From JAHJKV01 sp963678135 (GTDB taxonomy: Bacteria; Desulfobacterota; Desulfovibrionia; Desulfovibrionales; Desulfovibrionaceae): a DNA stretch of 64,000 nt. The stretch lies in NCBI GenBank assembly GCA_963678135.1, contig OY782667.1:682001-746000 (forward strand), given 5' to 3'. The notes beneath the pieces are model-generated. The model worked only from the letters and a program-made list of their open reading frames with translations, ran no database searches and had not been told where the DNA came from. Both the position numbers and the translations under genes were made by a program. Positions 45,770-53,639 of the stretch are shown here, piece by piece. The stretch's first letter is position 1, and each line of letters begins with the position of its first letter.

Positions 45770-45782
45770 GGGATTATATCCC
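45770..45782 (+). promoter_or_regulatory. candidate autoregulatory operator of the toxin-antitoxin pair
   Basis: GGGATTATATCCC is a palindrome with 5-bp arms around TAT, 20 bases before the Panacea ATG and just after a TATGAT box. Its place between promoter and ribosome site suits autoregulation, which is common in toxin-antitoxin operons; binding is inferred, not shown. Confidence 0.35.
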
Positions 45783-45801
45783 CTAATATGGAGGAAATGT
45801 C

Positions 45802-46236
45802 ATGCCTACTTGCTTTGATGTAGCAAAGTATTTTTTATCGCGTATTAATGAAGATATGGGCGACACTATTTCTCATCTCAAATTACAAAAACTTGTCTAT
45901 TACGCACAAGGTTTCACTCTTGCGATTACAGGTAAGCCCCTGTTTGATGACCGTATAATGGCATGGGAGCATGGGCCTGTTAGCCCTAGATTATATGATG
46001 AGTATAAAAAGTATGGCAACCAAACGATTCCTCCTCAACCAGCCAATAGTGCTGATTCTGCTTTTACTTCAGAACAACTAGAAATTTTAGATGAAGTATA
46101 CGAAGAGTATGGTCAATTTTCGGCATGGCGATTGCGGAATCTTACACATGCTGAACCTCCATGGGATAATGCGTATCCTGACGGTGAAATTTCACAAGAA
46201 AGCATGAGTGAATATTTCAAAACTCTTCTTCTTTGA
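45802..46236 (+). CDS. Panacea-domain (DUF4065/SocA-like) antitoxin
   Basis: The 144-residue protein matches the Panacea domain: FDVAKYFLSRINE, then SHLKLQKLVYYAQGFTLAITGKPLF near 24-48, AWEHGPVSPRLYDEYKKYG near 54-72, and the C-terminal helix LRNLTHAEPPW. Panacea proteins neutralise many unrelated toxins encoded beside them, and SocA-type members act as proteolytic adaptors. GGAGG is well placed before the ATG. The second gene starts 10 bp after its stop, the usual antitoxin-first order. Confidence 0.9.
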   Translation: MPTCFDVAKYFLSRINEDMGDTISHLKLQKLVYYAQGFTLAITGKPLFDDRIMAWEHGPVSPRLYDEYKKYGNQTIPPQPANSADSAFTSEQLEILDEVYEEYGQFSAWRLRNLTHAEPPWDNAYPDGEISQESMSEYFKTLLL

Positions 46237-46246
46237 TTTGATATGT

Positions 46247-46651
46247 ATGCCTAAAAAAATTAAAAAAGCTAAAAAGCGGGATAGCAAAAAATTCAAATCA
46301 CATCCTGAAGAAAAAAGTTCACAAGAACAAACTCCTGTTTTTTCTTGTGAATATTTAGATGGAGATTATTGGTTATTGAAATGCGACAAAAACCATCAAG
46401 CTGCTTTTGCAAAAACAATACATAAACTCTCAAAAATAACTTGGGCAGAAATATTTCAAAACAATCGTCATGGTGTAGGATATGAAAAAATTGAGCCAAA
46501 AAAAATTAAAGCTCAAATTCCTGAACCTGCACTGGGCAAAACCATTATTGCCTTTCGATATAGCGGTAAATCTCCGATGGTAGGCTTCAGGCAGAAACGT
46601 GTTTTCTATGTCCTTTGGCTTGATCGAGATTTCAGCTTATACTCGCACTAA
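46247..46651 (+). CDS. probable toxin partner of the Panacea antitoxin
   Basis: The 134-residue product from ATG 46247 has a very basic N-terminal tail (MPKKIKKAKKRDSKKFK) and a compact C-terminal domain with WAEIFQNNRHGVGYEKI near 66-82 and FRYSGKSPMVGFRQKRVFYVLWLDRDF near 104-130. The arrangement of Arg, Lys, His and a final YSH is reminiscent of small RNA-cleaving toxin folds, but I cannot name the family. Its role as a toxin is inferred from its place directly after the Panacea gene. Confidence 0.6.
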   Translation: MPKKIKKAKKRDSKKFKSHPEEKSSQEQTPVFSCEYLDGDYWLLKCDKNHQAAFAKTIHKLSKITWAEIFQNNRHGVGYEKIEPKKIKAQIPEPALGKTIIAFRYSGKSPMVGFRQKRVFYVLWLDRDFSLYSH

Positions 46652-46796
46652 TCTAAAACTTCACCCCTCACACATCCCGAGTAAGCTCCTCTCCAGCTCA
46701 TAATTCGTATAAACCAGTTCCTAAAATTTGAAAATGCAATAAACCCTGCTTTTTGCGTTGACGCGAAGCTAAGCACCGTGATACCAAGTAGAACAC

Positions 46797-46814
46797 TTGT
46801 GAAGGTTTGCACGA
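46797..46814 (+). promoter_or_regulatory. candidate Rex operator upstream of the atp operon
   Basis: TTGTGAAggttTGCACGA matches the Rex consensus TTGTGAAnnnnTTCACAA at 12 of 14 specified bases (left half perfect, two changes on the right). It lies about 86-103 bp before the first ATP synthase gene. Rex control of ATP synthase genes is established knowledge for Desulfovibrio. Confidence 0.5.
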
Positions 46815-46899
46815 AATATTCAAGCAAGAATGTTTGGCTCTTAAGCTAGATTTGACATTGTAGTAGGGATATTTACAAGCTGGAGCAAGGAGTCATCAT

Positions 46900-47181
46900 T
46901 TGAGAGGACTCATGGTCTTTCAAAAAGGCAAAAAAAGCGAACTGCTGGATGCCCTTGGTTCTGTTGGAATGCTCGGTACGCACTTGGTGGGTTGCACCAT
47001 TGTAGGCGGAGTCATGGGGTATTTTCTTGATGACTGGCTGGGCACAAAACCTTGGTTTATTTTGTCCATGACGATTTTGGGCATAATAGCTGGGTTTAAG
47101 AACTTGATTCATGTGGTAGCATATATGCAGCGCAAAGAAAAAAAAGAGCAGAGCGGACATGATTTTGGGTCAAAGACTTGA
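46900..47181 (+). CDS. atpZ: AtpZ-like F0F1 ATP synthase accessory membrane protein
   Basis: The 93-residue protein has two membrane helices (about 23-42 and 53-73) around the conserved GYFLDDWLGTKPWF loop, a signature of the AtpZ/AtpI-type accessory family (putative Mg2+/Ca2+ transport or c-ring assembly factor). Start is TTG 46900, with AAGGAG seven bases upstream, or ATG 46912; the ribosome site favours the TTG. Its end overlaps the next gene by 23 bases. It leads the atpZ-I-B-E unit and sits downstream of a candidate Rex site. Confidence 0.85.
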   Translation: MRGLMVFQKGKKSELLDALGSVGMLGTHLVGCTIVGGVMGYFLDDWLGTKPWFILSMTILGIIAGFKNLIHVVAYMQRKEKKEQSGHDFGSKT

Positions 47182-47578
47182 ACGCTTTCTCTTTGAAAAG
47201 GGATTTGAAAATCCGGATGTTAGGCGATTGGTGCGTAACCAAATTGTGCTGGCTTGTGGTCTTTCCCTTGTGCTGATGCTTGCAACACTGTTTCATCCTT
47301 GGGCCTTAGCCTTTTGTGCCGGCAGTGCCTTGGCTACCTTTAATTTTTGGTACATGGTCAAGGCCGTGCAAAAATTGCTTTATGTCCGTAAAGGAGCTGT
47401 TGCTTCATTGCTTATGCTTTTTTATGGTCGATTGATAATAACGGTACTTGCGATCATCGCGCTTATTCTTTGGTGTGATGTATCAATCGTAGGTCTTTTG
47501 TTCGGACTTTCCACAGTGGTGGTTTCCGCTATTACTTGGGGTCTGGCAAACGTTGTGCAAAAAGTGAAGGAGGCGTAA
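47159..47578 (+). CDS. atpI: ATP synthase subunit I family protein
   Basis: The 139-residue protein has four hydrophobic helices (about 28-45, 48-64, 82-104, 108-130) and is placed just before atpB, as subunit I genes are. Family members help c-ring assembly. It overlaps the 3' end of atpZ by 23 bases, and its own stop lies 5 bp before the atpB ATG. Confidence 0.82.
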   Translation: MILGQRLERFLFEKGFENPDVRRLVRNQIVLACGLSLVLMLATLFHPWALAFCAGSALATFNFWYMVKAVQKLLYVRKGAVASLLMLFYGRLIITVLAIIALILWCDVSIVGLLFGLSTVVVSAITWGLANVVQKVKEA

Positions 47579-47583
47579 ACATT

Positions 47584-48315
47584 ATGGCAGGCGGACTACC
47601 ACATCCCCTTATTTTTTTCAGAGAGCTGAATATCTTGCTCGGAGCAGATCCCTCTCTGGCCGATGCTGCCGCAAAAAGCCCCATGAACTGGCCAGTGCCT
47701 ACGCACACTTGGTTCATGTGGATGTGCATGGTTTTTTTGATTGTGGTTTCTATTGTGGCCACACGAAAACTAAAACTTGTGCCATCAGGATTGCAGAACA
47801 TCTTTGAGGTGGTTATTGGCGGTTTGGAGGAATTTGTTGTCTCCAATTGCGGTGAAGAAGGCCGGAAAATATATTCTATCTTGATTATGTTTTTCTTGTT
47901 CATTTTAACCATGAACTTAACCGGGCTTGTACCGGGCTGTGATGCACCCACGGCAAATATTAATACCAATCTTGCCATGGCAATTATCATTTTTGCTTAT
48001 TACAATTATATAGGCATTAAAAAATGGAAAGCCGGGTACATCAAACACTTTCTTGGTCCCATGGCAGCCTTGGCTCCGCTGATGCTGATTTTGGAACTTA
48101 TTTCACATTGCGCTCGTCCGCTTTCGCTGACGCTGCGTCTTTTGGGTAATATCCGTGGTGAAGAAATCGTGCTGATTTTGCTCTTTACCCTTTCTCCTAT
48201 CTGGGGAACATTGCCCATGTATTTCTTGTTCATCTTGGCAAAAGTAATTCAAGCCTTTATTGTTTTCATGCTGGGCATGATTTACGTCAAAGGTTCTTTG
48301 GAACACGCCCATTGA
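47584..48315 (+). CDS. atpB: ATP synthase F0 subunit a
   Basis: The 243-residue integral membrane protein has five or six helices. The essential Arg of the proton path lies in SLTLRLLGNIRGEEIVL near residue 183, with the last helix FILAKVIQAFIVFMLGMIYV. Subunit a forms the ion half-channels against the c-ring. ATG 47584 follows AAGGAGG by nine bases; an earlier in-frame start overlaps atpI. The gene lies 70 bp before atpE. Confidence 0.95.
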   Translation: MAGGLPHPLIFFRELNILLGADPSLADAAAKSPMNWPVPTHTWFMWMCMVFLIVVSIVATRKLKLVPSGLQNIFEVVIGGLEEFVVSNCGEEGRKIYSILIMFFLFILTMNLTGLVPGCDAPTANINTNLAMAIIIFAYYNYIGIKKWKAGYIKHFLGPMAALAPLMLILELISHCARPLSLTLRLLGNIRGEEIVLILLFTLSPIWGTLPMYFLFILAKVIQAFIVFMLGMIYVKGSLEHAH

Positions 48316-48336
48316 TGAACAGCTTGTTTAGGGAAA

Positions 48337-48350
48337 TGGTCGCTTGACCA
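48337..48350 (+). promoter_or_regulatory. small hairpin in the atpB-atpE spacer
   Basis: TGGTC-GCTT-GACCA is a 5-bp stem with a four-base loop, 35 bases before the atpE start. Together with a strong AAGGAGGA ribosome site it could help raise atpE translation to match the many c subunits per ring; that role is inferred. Confidence 0.4.
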
Positions 48351-48385
48351 CAACATAATTAGCTAATCCTTAAGGAGGATTAAAC

Positions 48386-48685
48386 ATGAAAACTCTATTG
48401 ACTACTTTGGCCATGGTTCTTACCGCCACTGCTGCTTTTGCTTCCGGTGGAGAAGGCATCCACACTGTTGCTGCTTGGTCCACTGCCATTGGTATGGCTA
48501 TTGCCGCTGGTCTTTGCGGTCTTGGACAAGGTCTTGGCCTGAAAGCTGCTTGTGAAGGTACTGCCCGTAATCCTGAAGCTGGTGCAAAAGTTCAGGTTAT
48601 GTTGATTCTTGGCCTTGCCTTTATCGAATCCTTGGCTATTTACGCCTTGGTTGTGAACCTGATTCTGCTCTTTGTTCTTTGGTAG
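48386..48685 (+). CDS. atpE: ATP synthase F0 subunit c
   Basis: The 99-residue proteolipid has an N-terminal signal-like extension (MKTLLTTLAMVLTATAAFA), then two c-subunit helices joined by the polar loop EGTARNPE (57-64). The ion-binding Glu81 lies in LAFIESLAIYALVV. Gln48, Ser82 and Tyr86 occupy positions that bind Na+ in sodium-type rings, although the usual Thr after Ser is Leu. A perfect terminator follows. F1 and b-subunit genes are absent here, as in the split operons of Desulfovibrio. Confidence 0.95.
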   Translation: MKTLLTTLAMVLTATAAFASGGEGIHTVAAWSTAIGMAIAAGLCGLGQGLGLKAACEGTARNPEAGAKVQVMLILGLAFIESLAIYALVVNLILLFVLW

Positions 48686-48710
48686 GATTGAGTCACGACT
48701 TTGATGAATA

Positions 48711-48738
48711 CAAGGGAAGCCTTTTGGCTTCCCTTTTT
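48711..48738 (+). terminator. intrinsic terminator after atpE
   Basis: A perfect ten-base stem AAGGGAAGCC/GGCTTCCCTT with a TTTT loop runs into a T tract. It ends the atpZIBE transcript 12 bases before the Rex site of the next gene. Confidence 0.93.
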
Positions 48739-48749
48739 AAGAACATCGC

Positions 48750-48767
48750 TTGTTAAAAATTTCACAA
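48750..48767 (+). promoter_or_regulatory. Rex operator in the rex promoter
   Basis: TTGTTAAAAATTTCACAA matches TTGTGAAnnnnTTCACAA at 13 of 14 specified positions and lies 64-81 bases before the rex ATG, just after the atpE terminator. This supports autoregulation of rex, as known in other bacteria. Confidence 0.75.
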
Positions 48768-48830
48768 AAGAACAAGGACTTAAGTAAAAAAAATCCCAAG
48801 CAAGTGAGCTCATTTTGCCGGAGTAAGTGT

Positions 48831-49469
48831 ATGAAAAGTGAACACATACCCAAAGCCACAATTGGTCGGCTCACGGTTTATGTTGAAGTACTTGAACGCC
48901 TTAAAAGAGAAGGCTCTGAAGTTGTTTCTTCTGAGTCACTTGCAGAAGCTTGCTCTGTAAATCCCTCACAAATACGCAAAGACCTCGCGTATTTTGGTGA
49001 ATTTGGAGTACGCGGAGTTGGGTATTATGTTGCAAAATTAATTTCAGCTATCAAGCAATCTCTTGGTGTTGATCGCAAATGGAATTGTGCTTTGGTCGGT
49101 GTCGGCAATCTGGGCAGAGCACTGCTGAGGCACCGGGATTTTCAAACAAAGGGCTTTGATATTAAGGTTGCTTTTGATTGTGACCCATACAAGATTGGCG
49201 AAACCATTGAAGGCTTGGAAGTCATTTGTACTCGTAAGACCAAAGAAAAAATTCAAGAACTGAATCTTGAAATAGGGATCATCACCACCCCACCAGAGCG
49301 TGCCCAACGCGCTGCAAACTACCTTGTAGAAGCTGGAATCAAAGGGCTTATCTGTTTTGCCCCCGGGCGAATTGAGGTTCCAGAGCATATTCCCTTAGAG
49401 TATGTTGATTTTTTTGATCATTTATTTGCCGTGGCCTTTAATATCACCCTAGGCCAGCTTGGGAAATAA
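48831..49469 (+). CDS. rex: redox-sensing transcriptional repressor Rex
   Basis: The 213-residue protein has the N-terminal winged helix (IPKATIGRLTVYVEVLERL, SSESLAEACSVNPSQIRKDLAYFGEFGVRGVGY) and a Rossmann domain with GVGNLG (90-95) that binds NADH/NAD+. The C-terminal domain-swap helix (FFDHLFAVAFNITLGQL) is also present. Rex leaves DNA when NADH is high. ATG 48831 was chosen from the conserved N-terminus. Its own operator is upstream, and another candidate lies before the atp genes. Confidence 0.96.
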   Translation: MKSEHIPKATIGRLTVYVEVLERLKREGSEVVSSESLAEACSVNPSQIRKDLAYFGEFGVRGVGYYVAKLISAIKQSLGVDRKWNCALVGVGNLGRALLRHRDFQTKGFDIKVAFDCDPYKIGETIEGLEVICTRKTKEKIQELNLEIGIITTPPERAQRAANYLVEAGIKGLICFAPGRIEVPEHIPLEYVDFFDHLFAVAFNITLGQLGK

Positions 49470-49582
49470 ACCTTACCCTTGTTGCTTTTTTTATTATCCA
49501 GTTATTTGCCCTGTGGTTTTATGTCACAGCACAACAAAAGCGTTGCTATCCGTATGTGAATAAGCTAAAAAAGGAAGCAGAA

Positions 49583-50323
49583 ATGCACGAAATTATCACT
49601 GCTTTTTCCTTTTTTACTCGCTTTTCTTTTGCTCAGAAAATAAATAAGCAAATCAACGAAAAAAATTTATCTAAGGCTCTGGCTTGGCTGCCTTTTGTGG
49701 GCTTAGTCTTGGGTCTCTTATGCGTTGCTCCTGCATGGCTGGGTCTTTTCAAGGGCAAGCCACTTATTCAGGCTTGCTTGGCAGTATGCCTCTCAGTGTA
49801 TTGCACACGCGCTCTGCATTTTGACGGACTAGCGGATATTTGTGATGGCGTAGCTGCTCATGCAGAGCCTGAACGCTTTTGGAAAATAATAAAAGACAGC
49901 CACATAGGCACTTTTGGGGCAATAGCTTTGATTTTAAGCCTTGTAGGGCAAGTTTTGCTGCTTAGCGAACTTTTTGCTCACAAGCAGTTTGAAGCTATTG
50001 TCTGGTGCTTTGCTGCTGGACGTCTATACGCTGTAATTCTAGGTTTTTTTAATAAACAAATTGCAAAGTCAGGTTTGGGCAGTATTTTTGTCTCTGGGCT
50101 TACTGTCCAAAGCTGTGTTCTGGGTACAGTGCTTACCCTACTCTTTGGGCTTCTGTTTCTTCCAGTTTGGCATATGCTCACGGCTCTGATTTTTGCTGCT
50201 GTACTCCAGCTTCCTCTGTATTTTTTAGCCCGCAAAGTGCAAGGCATAAACGGCGATTTTTTAGGTGCATCCATTGTGCTTGGAGAGTGTGGAGTACTTG
50301 CAGGTTTTGTGTTTATGGTTTAA
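49583..50323 (+). CDS. cobS: adenosylcobinamide-GDP ribazoletransferase (cobalamin synthase)
   Basis: The 246-residue membrane protein has the CobS signature LHFDGLADICDGVAAH near 74-89 (Mg2+-binding Asp residues), an N-terminal FSFFTRFSF, and a C-terminal GDFLGASIVLGECGVLAG. It joins adenosylcobinamide-GDP and alpha-ribazole to make cobalamin at the inner membrane. AAGGAAG precedes ATG 49583. No cobalamin riboswitch was recognised upstream, and no other cob gene is nearby. Confidence 0.93.
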   Translation: MHEIITAFSFFTRFSFAQKINKQINEKNLSKALAWLPFVGLVLGLLCVAPAWLGLFKGKPLIQACLAVCLSVYCTRALHFDGLADICDGVAAHAEPERFWKIIKDSHIGTFGAIALILSLVGQVLLLSELFAHKQFEAIVWCFAAGRLYAVILGFFNKQIAKSGLGSIFVSGLTVQSCVLGTVLTLLFGLLFLPVWHMLTALIFAAVLQLPLYFLARKVQGINGDFLGASIVLGECGVLAGFVFMV

Positions 50324-50436
50324 GGTTTGCTGAATATCTTTCTTGCGAATTATTATGTTGCTATTCTTGTTTGTGGAGATAATAAACTGAATATAACGTG
50401 ACCTACGAACAACTTAAAAGTACAAAAGGTGTAAAC

Positions 50437-51795
50437 ATGAACAAAATTCCATCTCCTGAGCAAATTTGTAGAATTTTAGATATTCCAAATATAGTTAGAA
50501 ATCAAAAAGACGAGTCAGGGAAACATGGTTCTATTATTGGTTATTTTAAGGTGCTAGCTAACGAGGCAAACGCAGACTACCAAAAAGAAATAAATAAACT
50601 AGAGAAGAAAATGAGGGATCTTAATTTTTCCCAGATTATAAATAAATTAAATAACCTAGTTAGAGATTTTAGAAGCTCAAAGGACTCCTTTCTTATTAGC
50701 ATACTTCCAGAGCTTAAAAAACTCTATGAAGAGATTAAACTCCGTAAGCAGAATGTAAAAAGTTTTGCTACCAAAAATGCAATAAAGAACCGGGATCCTG
50801 ATCCTATCGTCAGTAATTTCAGTGTTGCGTTTTGGATACTTCTCATTGCATTAATGGAAGTAATGTTTAATGCAAAATTTTTTTCTACGAGTAGCTCACA
50901 AGGCTTGTTCGGCGGGGCAATACAAGCTGTCGTTATCTCTGTCATTAATATTATCTTAGCATTTCTACTTGGACGTTTTTGCTATCCTCAACTAAATCAT
51001 AGTCAACCGAGTAATAAAAGAATTGGGAAGGTGCTTAGTTTCCTCATACTAGTTTGTTCGTTGGCTTTTCAATTCCTTGCAGGACATTATCGTTCTGCGT
51101 TGGACATGCAGAATACCTCTGATGCTTTTTGGCTTGCACTGCAGACTATAAAGGAAAATTTTTTTGCGATTAAGTCAGTCCAAGGTTGGTGGCTTTTTGC
51201 GGTGGGTATTGGTTCTTTTATTTTATTCGCAATTAAGTTTTATAATAGTGATGATCCCTATCCAGGCTATGGCAAGGTATTTCGAATCCAGTATGAGGCC
51301 GAGGAAAATTTAACGAGATACAGAGAGAAAAGTGTGAATATTTTCAAGAAGAAGTATGAAAGTATTCAACAAGACGCAGAGGATCAAAAAAAAGAGCTGA
51401 TTAAATTTAATCAAGAATACAAAGAGCTTTTGAATGAAATTGAAAAGTTGAAAGGGACATATAAAACGATGCTTTCGAAGCTTCGCAAAGTACATGGACA
51501 AGTTTTAACTTGTTATAGAGAAGAGAAGAGGATCCAAACTGGATCTGCAGAAATTTTGGCTAATACTATTACGGAATTTGGCATAGATGCCAAAGCTTTG
51601 CCTCTTAACCTCGCGGCAGTAGAGCAATGCGAGCAAGACGTTAAAGAAGTACTGGAAAGAGCTCTCAAATCTTCCCTCATTGAGGAAGGTCTAGAAACAA
51701 TCTTCGAGGAAGCAATGGACAAAATAGAGAGGGAATCAAACGGTGCTCCCTCGGTAGCAAGTAATGAAGATAAAGGAGAGAAGAGCGAATGTTGA
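50437..51795 (+). CDS. unknown four-helix membrane protein with flanking coiled coils
   Basis: I do not recognise this 452-residue protein. A helical, charged N-terminal part (about 1-125; YQKEINKLEKKMRDLNFSQII) precedes four membrane helices (about 128-147, 158-180, 198-216, 252-270). A long cytoplasmic coiled coil follows (about 295-370; EKSVNIFKKKYESIQQDAED, ELLNEIEKLKGTYKTMLSKL). Its stop overlaps the next gene by seven bases, so the two products are made together. The layout, membrane core plus long coiled coil beside a membrane-tethered VWA-like protein, suggests a complex at the inner membrane. It has few landmarks of known secretion or defence proteins. Confidence 0.8.
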   Translation: MNKIPSPEQICRILDIPNIVRNQKDESGKHGSIIGYFKVLANEANADYQKEINKLEKKMRDLNFSQIINKLNNLVRDFRSSKDSFLISILPELKKLYEEIKLRKQNVKSFATKNAIKNRDPDPIVSNFSVAFWILLIALMEVMFNAKFFSTSSSQGLFGGAIQAVVISVINIILAFLLGRFCYPQLNHSQPSNKRIGKVLSFLILVCSLAFQFLAGHYRSALDMQNTSDAFWLALQTIKENFFAIKSVQGWWLFAVGIGSFILFAIKFYNSDDPYPGYGKVFRIQYEAEENLTRYREKSVNIFKKKYESIQQDAEDQKKELIKFNQEYKELLNEIEKLKGTYKTMLSKLRKVHGQVLTCYREEKRIQTGSAEILANTITEFGIDAKALPLNLAAVEQCEQDVKEVLERALKSSLIEEGLETIFEEAMDKIERESNGAPSVASNEDKGEKSEC

Positions 51796-52574
51796 ATCTC
51801 AAATCCAAGGATAAATTGAGCCTGTTTGGGATATGTATGATTTGTCTTGTAGTATTAGGAGTTGTTATATGCTATTTTCTTTATAAGCCTGAGCAACGAG
51901 ATAATTGTAGTTGCCCGATCTCAGGTGCAAAAGAACATTGTATTTTGATACTTGATTCTACCAGTGAACTTTCACCAAATGCTCAACGAACAATTAAAAA
52001 CAATATTGAGAAAATAGTGAACAATGCTACTGTTGACACCTTATTTTCTCTTTACACAATTGATTCAGAAGAAATGGGAGGTCTTTCTGGACCGAAATTT
52101 ATGCAGTGTAAAATCGGAGATGGTAGTGACGTAAAGTATGGTTTAATTGAAAATAGTGATATGCTTGAAAAGGATTTCAAAAAAGTATTCCATACGCCAC
52201 TTATGGGTGCGGTAGGTAAAATTTTAAGTTCCCCAGAGCAAGAGTTTTCTCCTATACTTGAAGCAATTAAAGACATAGAAAATGTAAAATTACGGCAACA
52301 TTCGCTACCGACAACCGTATACATATTCTCTGATATGCTCCAGAATTCACAAGCATACAATCAGTATCAGATAAATGAAAATTTTGCTTCCGCAGTACAA
52401 AGCTTAAAGCCGTACAGCCTAGTTCCTGACTTAAATGAAGTAAAAGTTGAATTGTTTTACATTCGCCGGTCGGGCAAAATACTTGCTCTGCAAAATGAAA
52501 ATCATATACAATTTTGGCGTGATTACCTTAACGAAGCTAAGGTTAAAGATATAAATGTTACTTATATCAGATGA
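51789..52574 (+). CDS. membrane-anchored VWA-like protein, partner of the preceding gene
   Basis: The 261-residue protein has one N-terminal membrane helix (about 11-31), a Cys pair (NCSCP) near 40, and a fold that looks like a von Willebrand A domain. A strand ending in a metal-type motif (CILILDSTSELSPNAQ, near 51-66) is followed by a second Asp-containing strand (TTVYIFSDMLQNS near 175-187). VWA domains bind proteins in a metal-dependent way. The MIDAS-like motif is not canonical DxSxS. The overlap with the upstream gene and the absence of other relatives nearby mark a two-gene unit. Confidence 0.72.
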   Translation: MLNLKSKDKLSLFGICMICLVVLGVVICYFLYKPEQRDNCSCPISGAKEHCILILDSTSELSPNAQRTIKNNIEKIVNNATVDTLFSLYTIDSEEMGGLSGPKFMQCKIGDGSDVKYGLIENSDMLEKDFKKVFHTPLMGAVGKILSSPEQEFSPILEAIKDIENVKLRQHSLPTTVYIFSDMLQNSQAYNQYQINENFASAVQSLKPYSLVPDLNEVKVELFYIRRSGKILALQNENHIQFWRDYLNEAKVKDINVTYIR

Positions 52575-52608
52575 CTATATCAAGAACTCTGCACCATTAA
52601 AAAAAGTA

Positions 52609-53619
52609 TCAAGCGACTTTTTTGCTCAAGCGAGAGTCTAAAGCAAGGAGGCGTTCGTTCATGCCTTTCCCAATCTCTATTTCGCTATATTTATGCGTTA
52701 GGTACGAACTTATGTTTTGAAAAATATGAGTGGGTGCTTTTACGGCTTTTTGCATTTGCAGGGCAAGGTCAGTTTCGTCAACATAGGCCCAGTGCATATC
52801 TGCAGAGAAAAAAGGAGGACAATGCTTTAAGTCTGTTTCCCTGATCTTTTCTTTTTGATATTTTGCTAAAAACGCATTGTTTTCATTCATAAATTCCATG
52901 TTCCCAGAATATCCTGTTGCCACGACTGGATGAGCAAAGGCCATTGCTTGAGCAAGGCTTAAGCCCCAAGCCTCAGCACAATGAGCAGAGACATAACAGT
53001 CACAAAGCGTATGCAAGGCTGCTATTTCCCCGTTTGTGAGCTGGTCTGTTATGGAGATAACGTTAGGCAGTTCTGACAAATCAAGTGCTTGCCGATATTG
53101 CTTGACCACAAGTTTATAATTACCGCGCCGAGCAAGCAAAGCAAAAGCGCGTAGCAAGGCCATAAGGTTTTTTCTAGGATTGACGCCATCGCAAATAGTA
53201 TAAAAAAGATACGGCTTTTCCTGAAAATTTACTTGTTGCTGTATCAGGGACTGCACTTTTTGAATATCTGTAGGTGATACTTTGTTTCGGCGCACAATAT
53301 GGGGAATGCAATGCACATTATCAAATTCTTTGCTTAAGATTTGTCTGCTAAACTCAGAACAAGTCCAAATTTCGTCCATTTGGCGCAAAGGCTTGATATA
53401 GGCCTTGGGCATGGGGTCTGTTTCCACAACGCAGTAGCCAATATAAGGTTTGCCCCTCATTTTTGGCGGATGAAAAATTGGTTCATCATGCACAATCACG
53501 AGATCAGCGTACTCAGGACGTGGAACAATTGTATGCCCCATGGCTTCAAGAGCATGTATGTACTCTTGTCCTGCAAGAAAATGGCTGATAAAATTTCCAA
53601 GATGGTAGTATATTTTCAT
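52609..53619 (-). CDS. GT-B glycosyltransferase (GT4-like)
   Basis: The 336-residue protein has an N-terminal acceptor domain (MKIYYHLGNFISHFLAG) and a C-terminal nucleotide-sugar domain with DGVNPRKNLMALLRAFALL near 150-170 and AHCAEAWGLSLAQAMAFAHPVVATGYSG near 211-238, the EX7E-like signature of GT4 enzymes. It likely adds sugars to a surface glycan. It follows another glycosyltransferase by 20 bp on the same strand. Confidence 0.86.
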   Translation of the reverse strand: MKIYYHLGNFISHFLAGQEYIHALEAMGHTIVPRPEYADLVIVHDEPIFHPPKMRGKPYIGYCVVETDPMPKAYIKPLRQMDEIWTCSEFSRQILSKEFDNVHCIPHIVRRNKVSPTDIQKVQSLIQQQVNFQEKPYLFYTICDGVNPRKNLMALLRAFALLARRGNYKLVVKQYRQALDLSELPNVISITDQLTNGEIAALHTLCDCYVSAHCAEAWGLSLAQAMAFAHPVVATGYSGNMEFMNENNAFLAKYQKEKIRETDLKHCPPFFSADMHWAYVDETDLALQMQKAVKAPTHIFQNISSYLTHKYSEIEIGKGMNERLLALDSRLSKKVA

Positions 53620-53639
53620 GCTTTTCTTTTTGAACTTTT

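Noticed and set aside
46652..46890. tRNA or other RNA gene in the gap before atpZ
   Set aside because: No cloverleaf, T-loop or CCA-type end was found; a Rex-like site and promoter space explain the gap better.
49470..49582. Cobalamin riboswitch upstream of cobS
   Set aside because: The 113-bp spacer is too short and lacks a recognisable B12-box.
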